The notes under the pieces are model-generated. The model was not told the origin of the DNA, did no database searches, and saw only the letters and a list, made by a program, of their open reading frames with translations. This document shows, one piece after another, positions 42,025-50,563 of a DNA stretch of 64,000 nucleotides. The DNA is from Marinobacter sp. C7 (GTDB lineage: Bacteria > Pseudomonadota > Gammaproteobacteria > Pseudomonadales > Oleiphilaceae), in the NCBI RefSeq assembly GCF_022343555.1, contig NZ_JAKQZH010000003.1, forward strand, positions 290,746 through 354,745, read 5' to 3'. Position 1 is the stretch's first letter. Every line of letters begins with the position of its first letter. A program made the position numbers and the translations under genes.

Positions 42025-43593
42025 ATGTGCCCACCGTTTTCCGATCCCGACCAGCGTCTTTTTGTCCGCAACGCCACCCTCGCTGATATACCCGCCATCA
42101 TCGATCTGAGCCGCCGGGTCTACGAGGGCACCGGAATGTACGGCTACACCAAGGGGCCCTTGACCGGGCAGATCAATACCTTCCCTGAGGGCCAGTTTGT
42201 TGCCATGCTCGGGGACCAGGTGGTGGGCTACTGTGCCACCTTCCGGATTGCCGGGGAGGTCGCCCTGGCGCGACATGACTGGACATCGATCACCGGCAAC
42301 GGGTACGCATCACGTCACGATCCGGAGGGCGACTGGCTCTACGGCATGGAGGTGTGTGTCGACCCGGAATGCCGTGGCTATCGGATCGGCGAGCGCCTCT
42401 ACAATGAGCGAAAAAGCCTGTGCCAGACACTCAATCTTCAGGGCGTGGTGTTTGCCGGTCGCCTGCCGACCCTGCGCCAGAAACTGAAGAAGTACGGCAC
42501 GGTGGAGGCCTATGTCGATGCCATCAGGAGCAAGGAGCAGAAGGACCCCGTGCTCTCGTTCCAGATGCACCAGGGTTTCGAAATCCACGGCATCATTCCC
42601 CATTACCTGGACGCCGACCATGACTCCATGGGCTACGGCATCCACCTGGTCTGGCGTAATCCCAAGGTCCCCCAGAATGGCCGCGACGAGAAACGGAAAC
42701 GCTATGGACACCGGATGCCCGATACCGTACGTATCGGGACGGTTCAATACCAGCAGCGGCCAGTGGCGTCATTCGACGAGTTCAGCGAAATCGTCCGTTA
42801 CTTCGTGGATGTTGTCTCGACCTACAAGGGCGATTTCGTGGTGTTCCCCGAGCTTTTCACCCTTCAGCTGCTGTCTATCGAGGCCCGCAGCGGCAGCCCG
42901 GCGGATTCATTCTCCGCGGTCACCTACTATGCCGAGCGTTACCGGGAACTGATGCGTGATCTTGCGTTGCGCTACAACATCAACATCGTGGCGGGCTCGA
43001 CCCCGGTCCGGGAAGAGGACGGCACCATACGCAACATGGCCCATGTGTTCCTGCGGGACGGGCAGGTTTATACCCAGCCCAAGATCCATCCCACCCCCAA
43101 TGAGTCCTATTGGTGGAATGTGCGAGGCGGAAACCGGGTAAATGCCATTGAAACCGACTGCGGCACCATCGGGGTGCTGATCTGTTACGACGCGGAATTT
43201 CCCGAGCTTGCCCGGCATCTGGTGGATCAGGGGGTGAGCATCATTTTCGTGCCGTTCTGCACGGACGAACGTCAGAGTTATCTGCGGGTCCGGTACTGCT
43301 GCCAGGCCCGGGCCGTGGAGAATCAGGTGTACGTGGTGCTGTCGGGCAACGTTGGCAACCTGCCCAACGTGCCGAACATGGAGATCCAGTACGGTCAGAG
43401 CTGCATCCTCACCCCCTGCGATTTTCCCTTCGCAAGGGATGGCATAGCGGCGGACACCGAACCCAATGTCGAAACGGTGGCTTTTGCCGATCTGCGCCCG
43501 GAGACGCTGATCACGGCCCGGAACAGCGGAACCGTGAAAAACCTGCAGGACCGCCGACACGACCTGTACAGCGTGAACTGGCGCGGCGAGTAG
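42025..43593 (+). CDS. GNAT acetyltransferase-nitrilase fusion protein
   Basis: The 522-residue protein joins two domains. Residues ~13-215 are a GNAT fold (VRNATLADIPAIIDLSRRVYEG; VCVDPECRGYRIGERLY binds acetyl-CoA). Residues ~233-510 form a carbon-nitrogen hydrolase with the catalytic triad Glu in VFPELF, Lys in QPKIHPTPNE and Cys in LICYDAEFPE. Such fusions are widespread but of unknown substrate; one domain could form and the other remove an amide. It follows thpR by 42 bp. Confidence 0.85.
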   Translation: MCPPFSDPDQRLFVRNATLADIPAIIDLSRRVYEGTGMYGYTKGPLTGQINTFPEGQFVAMLGDQVVGYCATFRIAGEVALARHDWTSITGNGYASRHDPEGDWLYGMEVCVDPECRGYRIGERLYNERKSLCQTLNLQGVVFAGRLPTLRQKLKKYGTVEAYVDAIRSKEQKDPVLSFQMHQGFEIHGIIPHYLDADHDSMGYGIHLVWRNPKVPQNGRDEKRKRYGHRMPDTVRIGTVQYQQRPVASFDEFSEIVRYFVDVVSTYKGDFVVFPELFTLQLLSIEARSGSPADSFSAVTYYAERYRELMRDLALRYNINIVAGSTPVREEDGTIRNMAHVFLRDGQVYTQPKIHPTPNESYWWNVRGGNRVNAIETDCGTIGVLICYDAEFPELARHLVDQGVSIIFVPFCTDERQSYLRVRYCCQARAVENQVYVVLSGNVGNLPNVPNMEIQYGQSCILTPCDFPFARDGIAADTEPNVETVAFADLRPETLITARNSGTVKNLQDRRHDLYSVNWRGE

Positions 43594-43700
43594 CGTCCCG
43601 CGTCGGTTCTGGCTGGTACTTGGCGACAGTCTCTGCCATATTGTTGGCCGACTATGGCTGCTGGCCAATCGGCTTTTAAAACAACAAGTTCAGGGGCTCC

Positions 43701-44093
43701 ATGGAAAAAACCCGGATTACCATTATCGCGATCACAGGCATAGTCCTGTTCTTTCTTGCCAATTACCTGTGCCGGTTTCTGCTCGGATTCAGCGGGCTGC
43801 TGGCCTCGCTGATTATTGCCGCTGCGATTGCCGCTTACATGGGATTTTCCGTGGCGAAAGCGCTGGAACGCCTGCCCATGGCCGAGGAGAGATCCCGGCT
43901 GCTGTGGATTTACGGTGGCTTCCTGGGGGCATTGTTCGCTGCTTTCACAGCCTGGCTGTTTCTCGGGGAGGGTTTCGACGCTGTGGTGCTGGCAACCGTC
44001 TTCCTGCACTACCTGCCTTACCCGGCGCTGGCCCATGTTTTCCTCTCCGAGGGGATGATGCGGCGCTTTCTCGGTAACAAACGTCAACCCTGA
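43701..44093 (+). CDS. Four-helix membrane protein of unknown function
   Basis: A 130-residue protein with four hydrophobic segments: ITIIAITGIVLFFLANYLC, GLLASLIIAAAIAAYMGF, LLWIYGGFLGALFAAFTAWLF and AVVLATVFLHYLPYPALAHVF. The family is not recognised. It precedes the FetAB-like ABC genes by 21 bp and may share their transcript, so a link to membrane metal or lipid handling is possible but unproved. Confidence 0.6.
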   Translation: MEKTRITIIAITGIVLFFLANYLCRFLLGFSGLLASLIIAAAIAAYMGFSVAKALERLPMAEERSRLLWIYGGFLGALFAAFTAWLFLGEGFDAVVLATVFLHYLPYPALAHVFLSEGMMRRFLGNKRQP

Positions 44094-44114
44094 TGATAAC
44101 CCGGAGCACGCCAA

Positions 44115-44723
44115 TTGACTGATTTGCGCCTGGAGAAGGTTTCGGTTGGTACGCTGCGGGAGGTTTCCCTCGCGGTGTCGAGGGGCGAGGTGGTCTGTCT
44201 GTCGGGAGCGTCGGGTAGCGGCAAGAGTCGGTTGCTCCGGGCGGTAGCCGATCTGGAACCCCACGAGGGCAGGGTGTATCTGGGTGAGGCCGAGCAATTC
44301 TCGGTCCCGGCCCATGAGTGGCGTAAAAGGGTGACTATGGTCCCGGCAGACAGCCAGTGGTGGTTTGACGAGGTGGGCGCCCATTTCACCGGGAGTGCCC
44401 GTCAAACCATGCCGGCAGTCCTCGGCTTTTCCAGGAAGGTCATGGATTGGCCGGTAAGCCGGTTATCATCGGGTGAGCGTCAGCGGCTCGCTTTGTGGCG
44501 GGCACTCGCGATGGCTCCGGAAGCGCTGTTACTCGATGAGCCGACGGCAAACCTGGATGAAGAGATGACTGCCGCTGTGGAGGGGTGGTTGCTCGAAGAA
44601 ATCCGGCGGCGACAACTGGCCGTCCTCTGGGTTGCCCACGACCACGGACAGATCCAGCGGGTAGCGAATGCCCACTACCGGATTAACGGATCCCGGCTGG
44701 AGCTTGCGCATGGAAGTCATTGA
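44115..44723 (+). CDS. fetA: FetA/YbbL-like ABC transporter ATP-binding protein
   Basis: A 202-residue ATPase with Walker A (GASGSGKS, residues 31-38), the signature LSSGERQRLAL, Walker B (ALLLDEPTANLD) and the switch His in WVAHDH. It has no other domain. Together with the overlapping permease it matches FetAB/YbbLM, an iron exporter linked to oxidative stress in E. coli. The start is TTG 44115. The permease start lies 14 bp inside this gene. Confidence 0.8.
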   Translation: MTDLRLEKVSVGTLREVSLAVSRGEVVCLSGASGSGKSRLLRAVADLEPHEGRVYLGEAEQFSVPAHEWRKRVTMVPADSQWWFDEVGAHFTGSARQTMPAVLGFSRKVMDWPVSRLSSGERQRLALWRALAMAPEALLLDEPTANLDEEMTAAVEGWLLEEIRRRQLAVLWVAHDHGQIQRVANAHYRINGSRLELAHGSH

Positions 44724-45513
44724 TCTTGCCTGGTGGAAACTGGGGCTGGCGGCTCTGTTGATTCTTGGCCTGGCCGGGGTAAGTTTTGCGGCCAGGCTGG
44801 GGATCACGCGCAGTTTGTTGGTTGCCGGCGCCCGCACCGGCATACAACTGGCCCTGATTGGCCTGGTTCTGGAAGCCCTGTTTGCCTCGGCGAGGTTGTA
44901 CTGGATCGCCCTGATGGCCGCCGTCATGCTGCTGGTGGCCGGCAGGGAGGTGATGGCTCGTCAGCAGCGACGGCTGCGGGGCTTCTGGGCATTTGGTATC
45001 GGAACGGGCGCGATGTTTGTGTCGTCCTTTGCCGTCACAATTCTGGCTCTGACGGTCATCATCGGCCCTGCGCCCTGGTATGCGCCTCAATATGCCATTC
45101 CTCTGTTGGGTATGATGCTGGGCAATACCATGACCGGGGTTGCCTTGAGCCTGGATCGCCTTAACGAGTCGGTCTGGCGTCAGCGTGCCGTTATCGAAAA
45201 CCGGTTGATGCTCGGGCAGACCTGGCGCGAGGCGGTGGAGGATATCCGAAAGGACGCCATGCGTGGCGGCATGATGCCGTCCATCAACGCCATGGCGGCT
45301 GCGGGCATTGTCAGTCTGCCGGGCATGATGACCGGTCAGATCCTGGCGGGCAGTCCGCCCGCGGTGGCCGTCAAATACCAGATCCTGGTGATGCTGCTTA
45401 TCACTGTGGGCACCGGTTTTGGCGCCCTGATGGCGGTGTCCTGGGGCAGTCGCAGACTGTTTGACGACCGCGAGCGGCTCCGGCTGGACCGGCTGACGAA
45501 GGCCGGGAAATGA
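44710..45513 (+). CDS. fetB: FetB/YbbM-like ABC transporter permease
   Basis: The 267-residue protein has about six membrane helices. GARTGIQLALIGLVLEALF and the conserved LGMMLGNTMTGVALSLDR, then RGGMMPSINAMAAAGIVSLPGMMTGQILAG, are the FetB/UPF0014 signature. ATG 44710 lies within the end of the ATPase gene. In E. coli the pair exports iron; an outward iron or metal role is likely here too. The Zur box starts 25 bp after its stop. Confidence 0.85.
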   Translation: MEVIDLAWWKLGLAALLILGLAGVSFAARLGITRSLLVAGARTGIQLALIGLVLEALFASARLYWIALMAAVMLLVAGREVMARQQRRLRGFWAFGIGTGAMFVSSFAVTILALTVIIGPAPWYAPQYAIPLLGMMLGNTMTGVALSLDRLNESVWRQRAVIENRLMLGQTWREAVEDIRKDAMRGGMMPSINAMAAAGIVSLPGMMTGQILAGSPPAVAVKYQILVMLLITVGTGFGALMAVSWGSRRLFDDRERLRLDRLTKAGK

Positions 45514-45537
45514 ACGCGGACTGGTCAATGCAGCACT

Positions 45538-45562
45538 GAAATTGTTATCTTATAACAATTTC
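45538..45562. promoter_or_regulatory. Zur box
   Basis: GAAATTGTTAT (45538-45548) and ATAACAATTTC (45552-45562) are perfect 11-bp reverse complements around 3 nt. This is close to the Zur consensus of gammaproteobacteria (GTTATAATATAAC type) and lies 13 bp before the ATG of a COG0523 GTPase. I infer that zinc-loaded Zur represses this gene. Confidence 0.75.
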
Positions 45563-45574
45563 GAGGCCCGACCG

Positions 45575-46564
45575 ATGCCGGATATTTCCCGCCCCATTCC
45601 AACCAATCTGATCCTGGGTTTTCTCGGTGTTGGTAAAACCACCGCCATTCTCGATCTGCTCAAACACAAGCCCGAGCACGAAACCTGGGCCGTTCTGGTC
45701 AACGAATTCGGTGAAGTGGGGATCGACGGTGCCCTGCTGGAGACCGAAGGTGCGTTTGTCAGGGAAATTCCGGGGGGGTGCATGTGCTGCGTTGCCGGCC
45801 TGCCCATGCAGATCGGGCTGAATCAGCTCATCCACAAGGCCCGGCCGGACCGACTGCTGATCGAGCCGACAGGGCTCGGGCATCCTTCCCAGATTCTGGA
45901 TACACTGACCAGCGAGCATTACCGGGATGTTCTGGCACTCGGCCCGGTTATCACCCTGGTTGATCCCCGCAAACTGGAGGATCCCCGGGTGCTCGATAAC
46001 GTGCAGTTCCGGGATCAGGTTGCGGCCGCAGATATCCTCGTTGCCAACAAGACCGACCTGTGCGCCGATGCCCAGCTTGCCCACTTCGACCAGTGGGCCG
46101 CCGCTCTGGAGCCCGGCAAACGGCAGGTTTTCCATACCCGCCATGGCCGGTTGTCACCCGCCTGGCTGGATGGCCGGGCGGAGCCCAGGGACGTCAGCGA
46201 TCCCGGTGCCCACCATCACCACCATGCCAGGGCAGAAACACCGGTGGCGGACATTGAAGAGGAACCCTGGCAGACGGTGGCGAACCAGGGGCAGGGACAT
46301 TTCAGCCTTGGCTGGCGCATTCATCCGGCACTGGTATTCGACGAAAACCTTCTGATGGCACTGGCCATGGATGAGCACGTCGTACGATTCAAGGCTGTGG
46401 TCCACACCCTGGAGGGCTGGCGTGCAATCAATATGGTGGATGACGCCTTGTCGGTCTCGCCTGCGGAACCGAGGGAAATGAGCCGGATCGAGCTGATCCG
46501 TGCGGAAGAGCCGGACAGCAGCGAATTCGATCAGGCGGTCCGCGCTGCTGCGGGGCTGGATTGA
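45575..46564 (+). CDS. COG0523-family GTPase, putative zinc metallochaperone
   Basis: A 329-residue P-loop GTPase of the COG0523 group. GFLGVGKTTAIL is Walker A, GGCMCC is the CxCC metal-binding motif, NKTDL is the guanine motif, and a His-rich stretch (GAHHHHHARAE, near residues 213-223) sits between domains. The C-terminal CobW_C domain follows. A Zur box immediately upstream and this motif set indicate a zinc chaperone made under zinc limitation (ZigA/YeiR-like). The start is ATG 45575; a start at 45542 would lie within the Zur box. Confidence 0.85.
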   Translation: MPDISRPIPTNLILGFLGVGKTTAILDLLKHKPEHETWAVLVNEFGEVGIDGALLETEGAFVREIPGGCMCCVAGLPMQIGLNQLIHKARPDRLLIEPTGLGHPSQILDTLTSEHYRDVLALGPVITLVDPRKLEDPRVLDNVQFRDQVAAADILVANKTDLCADAQLAHFDQWAAALEPGKRQVFHTRHGRLSPAWLDGRAEPRDVSDPGAHHHHHARAETPVADIEEEPWQTVANQGQGHFSLGWRIHPALVFDENLLMALAMDEHVVRFKAVVHTLEGWRAINMVDDALSVSPAEPREMSRIELIRAEEPDSSEFDQAVRAAAGLD

Positions 46565-46566
46565 CC

Positions 46567-47220
46567 ATGGCCGGTGCCGGGCTTCGCCATTGCCCTGTCT
46601 GCCATGAGGGGCAGCCTGCGCATTTCCGGACGATCGGCAAGCAGAGCTACCTGCGATGCCACACCTGCGAGGCCACGATCATGGCGCCGCCATCCCGACT
46701 GTCGGCGGTGGAAGAAAGGCGCATCTACGAATTGCATGAAAACAATCCTGAAGATGCAGGCTATCGGCGCTTTTTGTCGAAACTGGCCGATCCGCTGATG
46801 GCACACCTGCCTCCCGGCGCAGAAGGTCTGGATTTCGGTTGCGGGCCAGGCCCCGCGCTCGCCGGAATGCTGGAGGAGGGCGGTTTTACCGTGGCACTCT
46901 ATGACCCCTTCTTTCATCCAGACAATGCGGCCCTGACCCGGACCTATGACTTCATTACCTGTACCGAGGTGGTAGAGCATCTCCATGAGCCGGCCGAGGT
47001 TTTCGGGCTCCTGGACCAGTTGCTCAGGCCTGGCGGCTGGTTGGGAATCATGACCTGCTTCCAGACGGACGATGCCCGTTTCGATAACTGGCATTACCGT
47101 CGGGATCCGACGCATGTGGTGTTTTACCGGCAGGCAACCTTCCAATGGCTGGCAAGGAAGCATGGCTGGGCGCTGGAGGTTCCGGTAAAGGACGTTGTCC
47201 TGTTGAGAAAAGGCCGGTAA
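46567..47220 (+). CDS. Class I SAM methyltransferase with N-terminal zinc ribbon
   Basis: A 217-residue protein. CPVC...CHTC near residues 9-34 is a zinc ribbon, then LDFGCGPGPALAG is the SAM-binding motif I, and FITCTEVVEHLHEP motif III/IV. FQTDDARFDNWHYRRDPTHVVFY is a conserved end of this subgroup. The start is ATG 46567, two bases after the stop of the COG0523 gene. It probably shares the Zur-regulated transcript; zinc-dependence of the ribbon would be consistent, but the substrate is unknown. Confidence 0.75.
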   Translation: MAGAGLRHCPVCHEGQPAHFRTIGKQSYLRCHTCEATIMAPPSRLSAVEERRIYELHENNPEDAGYRRFLSKLADPLMAHLPPGAEGLDFGCGPGPALAGMLEEGGFTVALYDPFFHPDNAALTRTYDFITCTEVVEHLHEPAEVFGLLDQLLRPGGWLGIMTCFQTDDARFDNWHYRRDPTHVVFYRQATFQWLARKHGWALEVPVKDVVLLRKGR

Positions 47221-47229
47221 TCACCGGCC
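47212..47229 (-). terminator. Intrinsic terminator of the PA2778-like operon
   Basis: Read on the minus strand, GGCCGGT pairs with ACCGGCC around a 4-nt loop and is followed by TTTT. It overlaps the end of the convergent methyltransferase gene. Confidence 0.6.
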
Positions 47230-47232
47230 CTG

Positions 47233-48231
47233 TCACTGGGGAGATGCGGGGCAGGACGGTAGTGCTGAACAGCTCTGGCTCCCGTCCGCTTCCTCCTTGC
47301 CGAAGGATGCTTCTTCCTCGCCAAACCTGTCGGGACCCAGGGCCCGGGCGCAGGAAAGTGCGGATGTCGCCTGCGCCGGGCAGCCTGCGCGGTCCAGCGC
47401 ATAGGCCAGGTTGTTCCAGCCCTCGGCATATTTCGGGAATTGCTCTACGACCCGCTTGAAGTGGACGAGCGCGCCAGACCATTGCTGCTGCCCATAGGCC
47501 AGGTTTCCCTGGGCCATTATGGGAGCAGGCTGCCGGGGCCACGCCTGCTCAGCGGTCTGATAGGCGCTGAGCGCCGCCTGGGTGTGCCCGGTGGACTCCA
47601 GGTCATGGGCGGCCCGCAAGAACGCCAGTGGCTCTGCCGTGGCTGGGACCTGCTCCGGAGGCAGGACCACAACGGCCCAGCGTTCGGCCCGGCTCCAGGT
47701 GGCATGGAACGTCTTGTAAGGCATGGCGTAGTGCTTGCGGGTGTCGGTGTTGAGGATGACAGTCTCGTTGTCGCTGTCGTAGCCAACCACAACCGCAAAA
47801 TGCCACTGAGGCCACCAGTCAATGAGCAGGTTCTGCATGACCAGCACCGGATTGCCGGCACTGACCTCTTCGAGGACGTCCGCCAGTCTTGGTTTCAGCG
47901 GGTAGACGACCATGTTGTGTGACCGCGCACCCGCCACCATTTCAACCTGCAGGGAGCCCTGACGGCCAGGGATGTATACCAGTTCCTTCAGCACGTCGGG
48001 ATCGGTCTCCAATCCCTGACTGTTCAGCATCATGGCAAGTGAGGCCGGGCCGCACTGGTACTTTTCCTGGGCGTAGAACGGCACATCTTCCAGCAACACA
48101 CGGTTGGGCAGGACGACCTCGCCGGCTACAGATTCAGGCTCCGGCCACGGTGGGGTGGAGGCACAGCCTGCCAGCAGGAGCAGGCCCATCAGGGCCGCAA
48201 ACCTGCCGGCAATCCTCAGTCGATAGATCAC
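47233..48231 (-). CDS. PA2778-family cysteine peptidase lipoprotein with TPR tail
   Basis: A 332-residue lipoprotein (lipobox LAGC in LLLLAGCAST). The C39-like papain-fold domain shows VPFYAQEKYQCGPASLAMML with the catalytic Cys and Gln, and WHFAVVVGYD with the His. From about residue 205 there are TPR-like repeats (LRAAHDLESTGHTQAALSAY, GNLAYGQQQWSGALVHF, GWNNLAYALDRAG). This matches the PA2778 family, found paired with PA2779. The pair is conserved and its target is unknown; it may act on exported peptides at the outer membrane. Confidence 0.8.
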   Translation of the reverse strand: MIYRLRIAGRFAALMGLLLLAGCASTPPWPEPESVAGEVVLPNRVLLEDVPFYAQEKYQCGPASLAMMLNSQGLETDPDVLKELVYIPGRQGSLQVEMVAGARSHNMVVYPLKPRLADVLEEVSAGNPVLVMQNLLIDWWPQWHFAVVVGYDSDNETVILNTDTRKHYAMPYKTFHATWSRAERWAVVVLPPEQVPATAEPLAFLRAAHDLESTGHTQAALSAYQTAEQAWPRQPAPIMAQGNLAYGQQQWSGALVHFKRVVEQFPKYAEGWNNLAYALDRAGCPAQATSALSCARALGPDRFGEEEASFGKEEADGSQSCSALPSCPASPQ

Positions 48232-48240
48232 GCTTTCTTA

Positions 48241-48642
48241 TCAGCGGATACAGTTGATGAACGGATAGATATTCGTGGCACAAAGCATGTCGGTGATGAT
48301 GAACACCAACAGGAACAGCACAATGATGCCGACGACATCCTGGCCCGCGGGTGCTTCAGCCAGCTGTTGTTCAAAATCGGCCAGCTCGGCCGGGGTCAGG
48401 TTCTGGATACGATCCGCCACCTGGTCCTTGCTCACGCCCATTTCCGCGAGCTTTGCCTGGACTTCCTGTTTTTCAAGCATGCTCAGGAGCTGTTGGCGGT
48501 CCAGCTCGGTCTGTTGTTGCTGGATGATTTCTCCGGTTCCGACCATGCCGGCGTGGGCGGCGGTGGAGAACGTCGTGGCCATGGCCATCAACACGGCCAT
48601 CACCAGTGAAACCTGTTTCAGATAATTACGTATCTCGGACAT
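48241..48642 (-). CDS. PA2779-family protein
   Basis: A 133-residue protein with a signal peptide (residues 1-31, ending AHAG), a Gln/Glu-rich coiled-coil region (IIQQQQTELDRQQLLSMLEKQEVQAKL, quoted in part) with LTPAELADFEQQL, and a C-terminal hydrophobic helix (VVGIIVLFLLVFIITDMLCATNI). This is the PA2779 layout. It is nine bases before the PA2778-type gene in the same transcript. Its role is unknown; it may be the partner or substrate of the peptidase. Confidence 0.8.
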   Translation of the reverse strand: MSEIRNYLKQVSLVMAVLMAMATTFSTAAHAGMVGTGEIIQQQQTELDRQQLLSMLEKQEVQAKLAEMGVSKDQVADRIQNLTPAELADFEQQLAEAPAGQDVVGIIVLFLLVFIITDMLCATNIYPFINCIR

Positions 48643-48656
48643 TTCAGGCTCCTTCT

Positions 48657-48675
48657 TGTGATGTTCTTTATCACA
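48657..48675. repeat. Inverted repeat upstream of PA2779-like gene
   Basis: TGTGAT and ATCACA flank a 7-nt spacer 14 bp before the PA2779-like start. The arms resemble a CRP half-site but the spacing is one to three bases too long for CRP/Vfr. Confidence 0.35.
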
Positions 48676-48742
48676 GTAGATTCGGATATGTATTCATTCA
48701 ACATACAAAATTGTCATTGTCGCTTCCCGGGGAAGTCCGACT

Positions 48743-48874
48743 GTGAATAGCACGCGCGTTCCGGGGCCCGGGTTCCAATCGATTGCCGGCGCCTGTGTCG
48801 GTGTGTTGATTATCTGGGGCCAGGGCGCTCGCGCGGATTCAGGTTTTACTATACGTGACCTCGCTCTCAGGTAA
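48743..48874 (+). CDS. Possible 43-residue secreted peptide or gene remnant
   Basis: A GTG start at 48743 with GGGGAAG upstream opens 43 codons ending at TAA 48872. The predicted peptide has a basic N-terminus, a hydrophobic core (IAGACVGVLIIWGQGARA) and AxA before DSGF, like a signal peptide with almost no mature part. It could be a small secreted peptide, the start of a decayed gene, or chance; support is weak. Confidence 0.2.
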   Translation: MNSTRVPGPGFQSIAGACVGVLIIWGQGARADSGFTIRDLALR

Positions 48875-48958
48875 ACAAACCCTTACAAAAAACACCTGCC
48901 TGCAACTGTCCGATTGTTGGTCGGGTTTCTAAACTAACCGGATCAATCATTTACAACG

Positions 48959-50563
48959 ATGTTGCCTGTGAATCCGTTACCGAATCCGTTGTCGAGCCTG
49001 TTCAGCCTTCGTTCCCTGGTAGTCGCCCTCGCGGCTGTGTTCATCGTGGCCGGTGACCAGATTCCCTGGCTGGCATGGCTGGACAGGGAGCTCCTCGCAT
49101 TTCTGGGGTCGGAAGATGTCGGTGCCCTGAACCAGCCAGTCTGGGGACGGCTTGCGGTTGATGCCGGCCTGCTGGTGACAGCGGGTTACCTGGTGTTCGC
49201 GATCCCCGGGATGGGTGCGGCGGTCTCGTTGCCGGTGACGCTGCTCCTGGGCGGTGGCCTGCTGGTGCTTCAGTCTGCACTGATGTTCTACCATAACCTC
49301 TGGCTGCCCCTGGGCGAGATCAATACCTTACTGGTGGTCGGGTTTGTCGTGATGCTGTTCTGGCTGCAACCGTACCGGCAGATCCGGGCGCTTACGGAGA
49401 ACGCCCGGGAGGCTCGCCTGAAGCTTGGCGAGATATTGCTGGACCAGGGTCAGACCGATGAAGCGCTTGCCGCTGTGGCGCGCTGTCCTGAAGGTGAGGA
49501 AAGCCTGGACCTGCGTTACCGGATCGCTCTGCAGCAGGAGCGGAAACGTCAGTACGAAAAGGCCATGCGGACCTATCAGAGCATCGTCGGGCGTGAGAAA
49601 AAATTCCGGGATGCATCGGAACGTCTGGCCGCGATGGAGAAGCTGGCATCGGGTGCGGCAGGGAGCAATCCGGGAAGCTTTGATGCCACGCAGACCCTGG
49701 TGATGCCGGACCAGTCGGTCAGCCGGCCAACGTTGGGTCGCTATGAAATCGAGCGTGAACTCGGGCGGGGCGCCATGGGAGTGGTGTACCTGGGCAGGGA
49801 CCCTGCCATTGCCCGCACGGTGGCCATCAAGACCCTGAGCTACCAGGCTTTTGAAGGGGAGGAGCTGCGGGCTCTGAAGAACCGGTTCTTCCGTGAGGCG
49901 GAGGCAGCGGGCAGGCTCAGTCACCCGTCTATTGTCACCGTTTACGACGTGGGTGAAGAGGCCGACCTGGCCTATATCGCGATGGATTACGCCCGGGGCC
50001 GGCCCTTGAGTGAGTTTGGCCGGGCCGGGCGGCTGTTACCGCTGGCGACGGTGCTGGATGTGGTGGCGCGTGTGGCGGATGCGTTGGCTTACGCCCACGA
50101 ACAGAAGATCATTCACCGGGATATCAAACCCGCAAACATCATCTATGATCCGGACAATGGCGATATCAAGGTCACCGATTTCGGCATTGCAAGGATTTCT
50201 GATGATTCCGTGACCAGGACTGGCAGCGTGATGGGCAGTCCCCTCTACATGTCTCCGGAGCAGTTGAAGGGGCAAAAGGTGACGGGCGCATCGGATACAT
50301 ACAGCCTGGGCGTCACGCTGTACAAGCTGGTGACCGGGGAGACCCCCTATCAGGGTGACACCCTGGCCAACCTGACCTATCAGATTCTGAACAAGCGGCC
50401 GAGGAGCCCCCGGTCGCTCAATCCGGACCTGCCCAACGGTGTGGTCAGGCTGATCAACAAGGCCATCCAGCGTGAGCCGGACAAACGTTTCTCAAGCGCG
50501 GCCGACATGGCAGACGCACTCCGGCGCCAGGCACAGCGTGAGGCAAGGGAGGTGGCCTCGTGA
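48959..50563 (+). CDS. Membrane Ser/Thr protein kinase with shortened CHASE2-like N-terminus
   Basis: A 534-residue kinase. The N-terminal ~145 residues form four membrane helices with only about 30 residues between helix 1 and 2, where CHASE2-type kinases carry a long extracytoplasmic domain. A TPR-like segment (DQGQTDEALAAVARCPEGEES) follows. The kinase domain (about 258-530) has GRGAMGVVYLG, VAIK, HRDIKPANI, DFGIA and SPEQL, so it is catalytically complete. It precedes a PP2C gene (one-base overlap) and an FHA gene, the usual threonine-phosphorylation trio of type VI secretion. Confidence 0.85.
   Translation: MLPVNPLPNPLSSLFSLRSLVVALAAVFIVAGDQIPWLAWLDRELLAFLGSEDVGALNQPVWGRLAVDAGLLVTAGYLVFAIPGMGAAVSLPVTLLLGGGLLVLQSALMFYHNLWLPLGEINTLLVVGFVVMLFWLQPYRQIRALTENAREARLKLGEILLDQGQTDEALAAVARCPEGEESLDLRYRIALQQERKRQYEKAMRTYQSIVGREKKFRDASERLAAMEKLASGAAGSNPGSFDATQTLVMPDQSVSRPTLGRYEIERELGRGAMGVVYLGRDPAIARTVAIKTLSYQAFEGEELRALKNRFFREAEAAGRLSHPSIVTVYDVGEEADLAYIAMDYARGRPLSEFGRAGRLLPLATVLDVVARVADALAYAHEQKIIHRDIKPANIIYDPDNGDIKVTDFGIARISDDSVTRTGSVMGSPLYMSPEQLKGQKVTGASDTYSLGVTLYKLVTGETPYQGDTLANLTYQILNKRPRSPRSLNPDLPNGVVRLINKAIQREPDKRFSSAADMADALRRQAQREAREVAS

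Larger units (their letters stand above)
48643..48958. other. 316-bp divergent control region
   Basis: Between the PA2779-like gene (left) and the kinase gene (right). It contains a TGTGAT/ATCACA inverted repeat near the left gene (48657-48675), an A+T-rich stretch at 48690-48720 suited to promoters, and a weak 43-codon frame (48743-48874). No conserved operator is recognised. Confidence 0.5.

Noticed and set aside
45542..45574. Upstream start of the COG0523 gene
   Set aside because: The extra 11 codons come from the Zur box itself.
48657..48675. CRP/Vfr binding site
   Set aside because: The arms TGTGAT/ATCACA are separated by 7 nt, wrong spacing for TGTGA-N6-TCACA.
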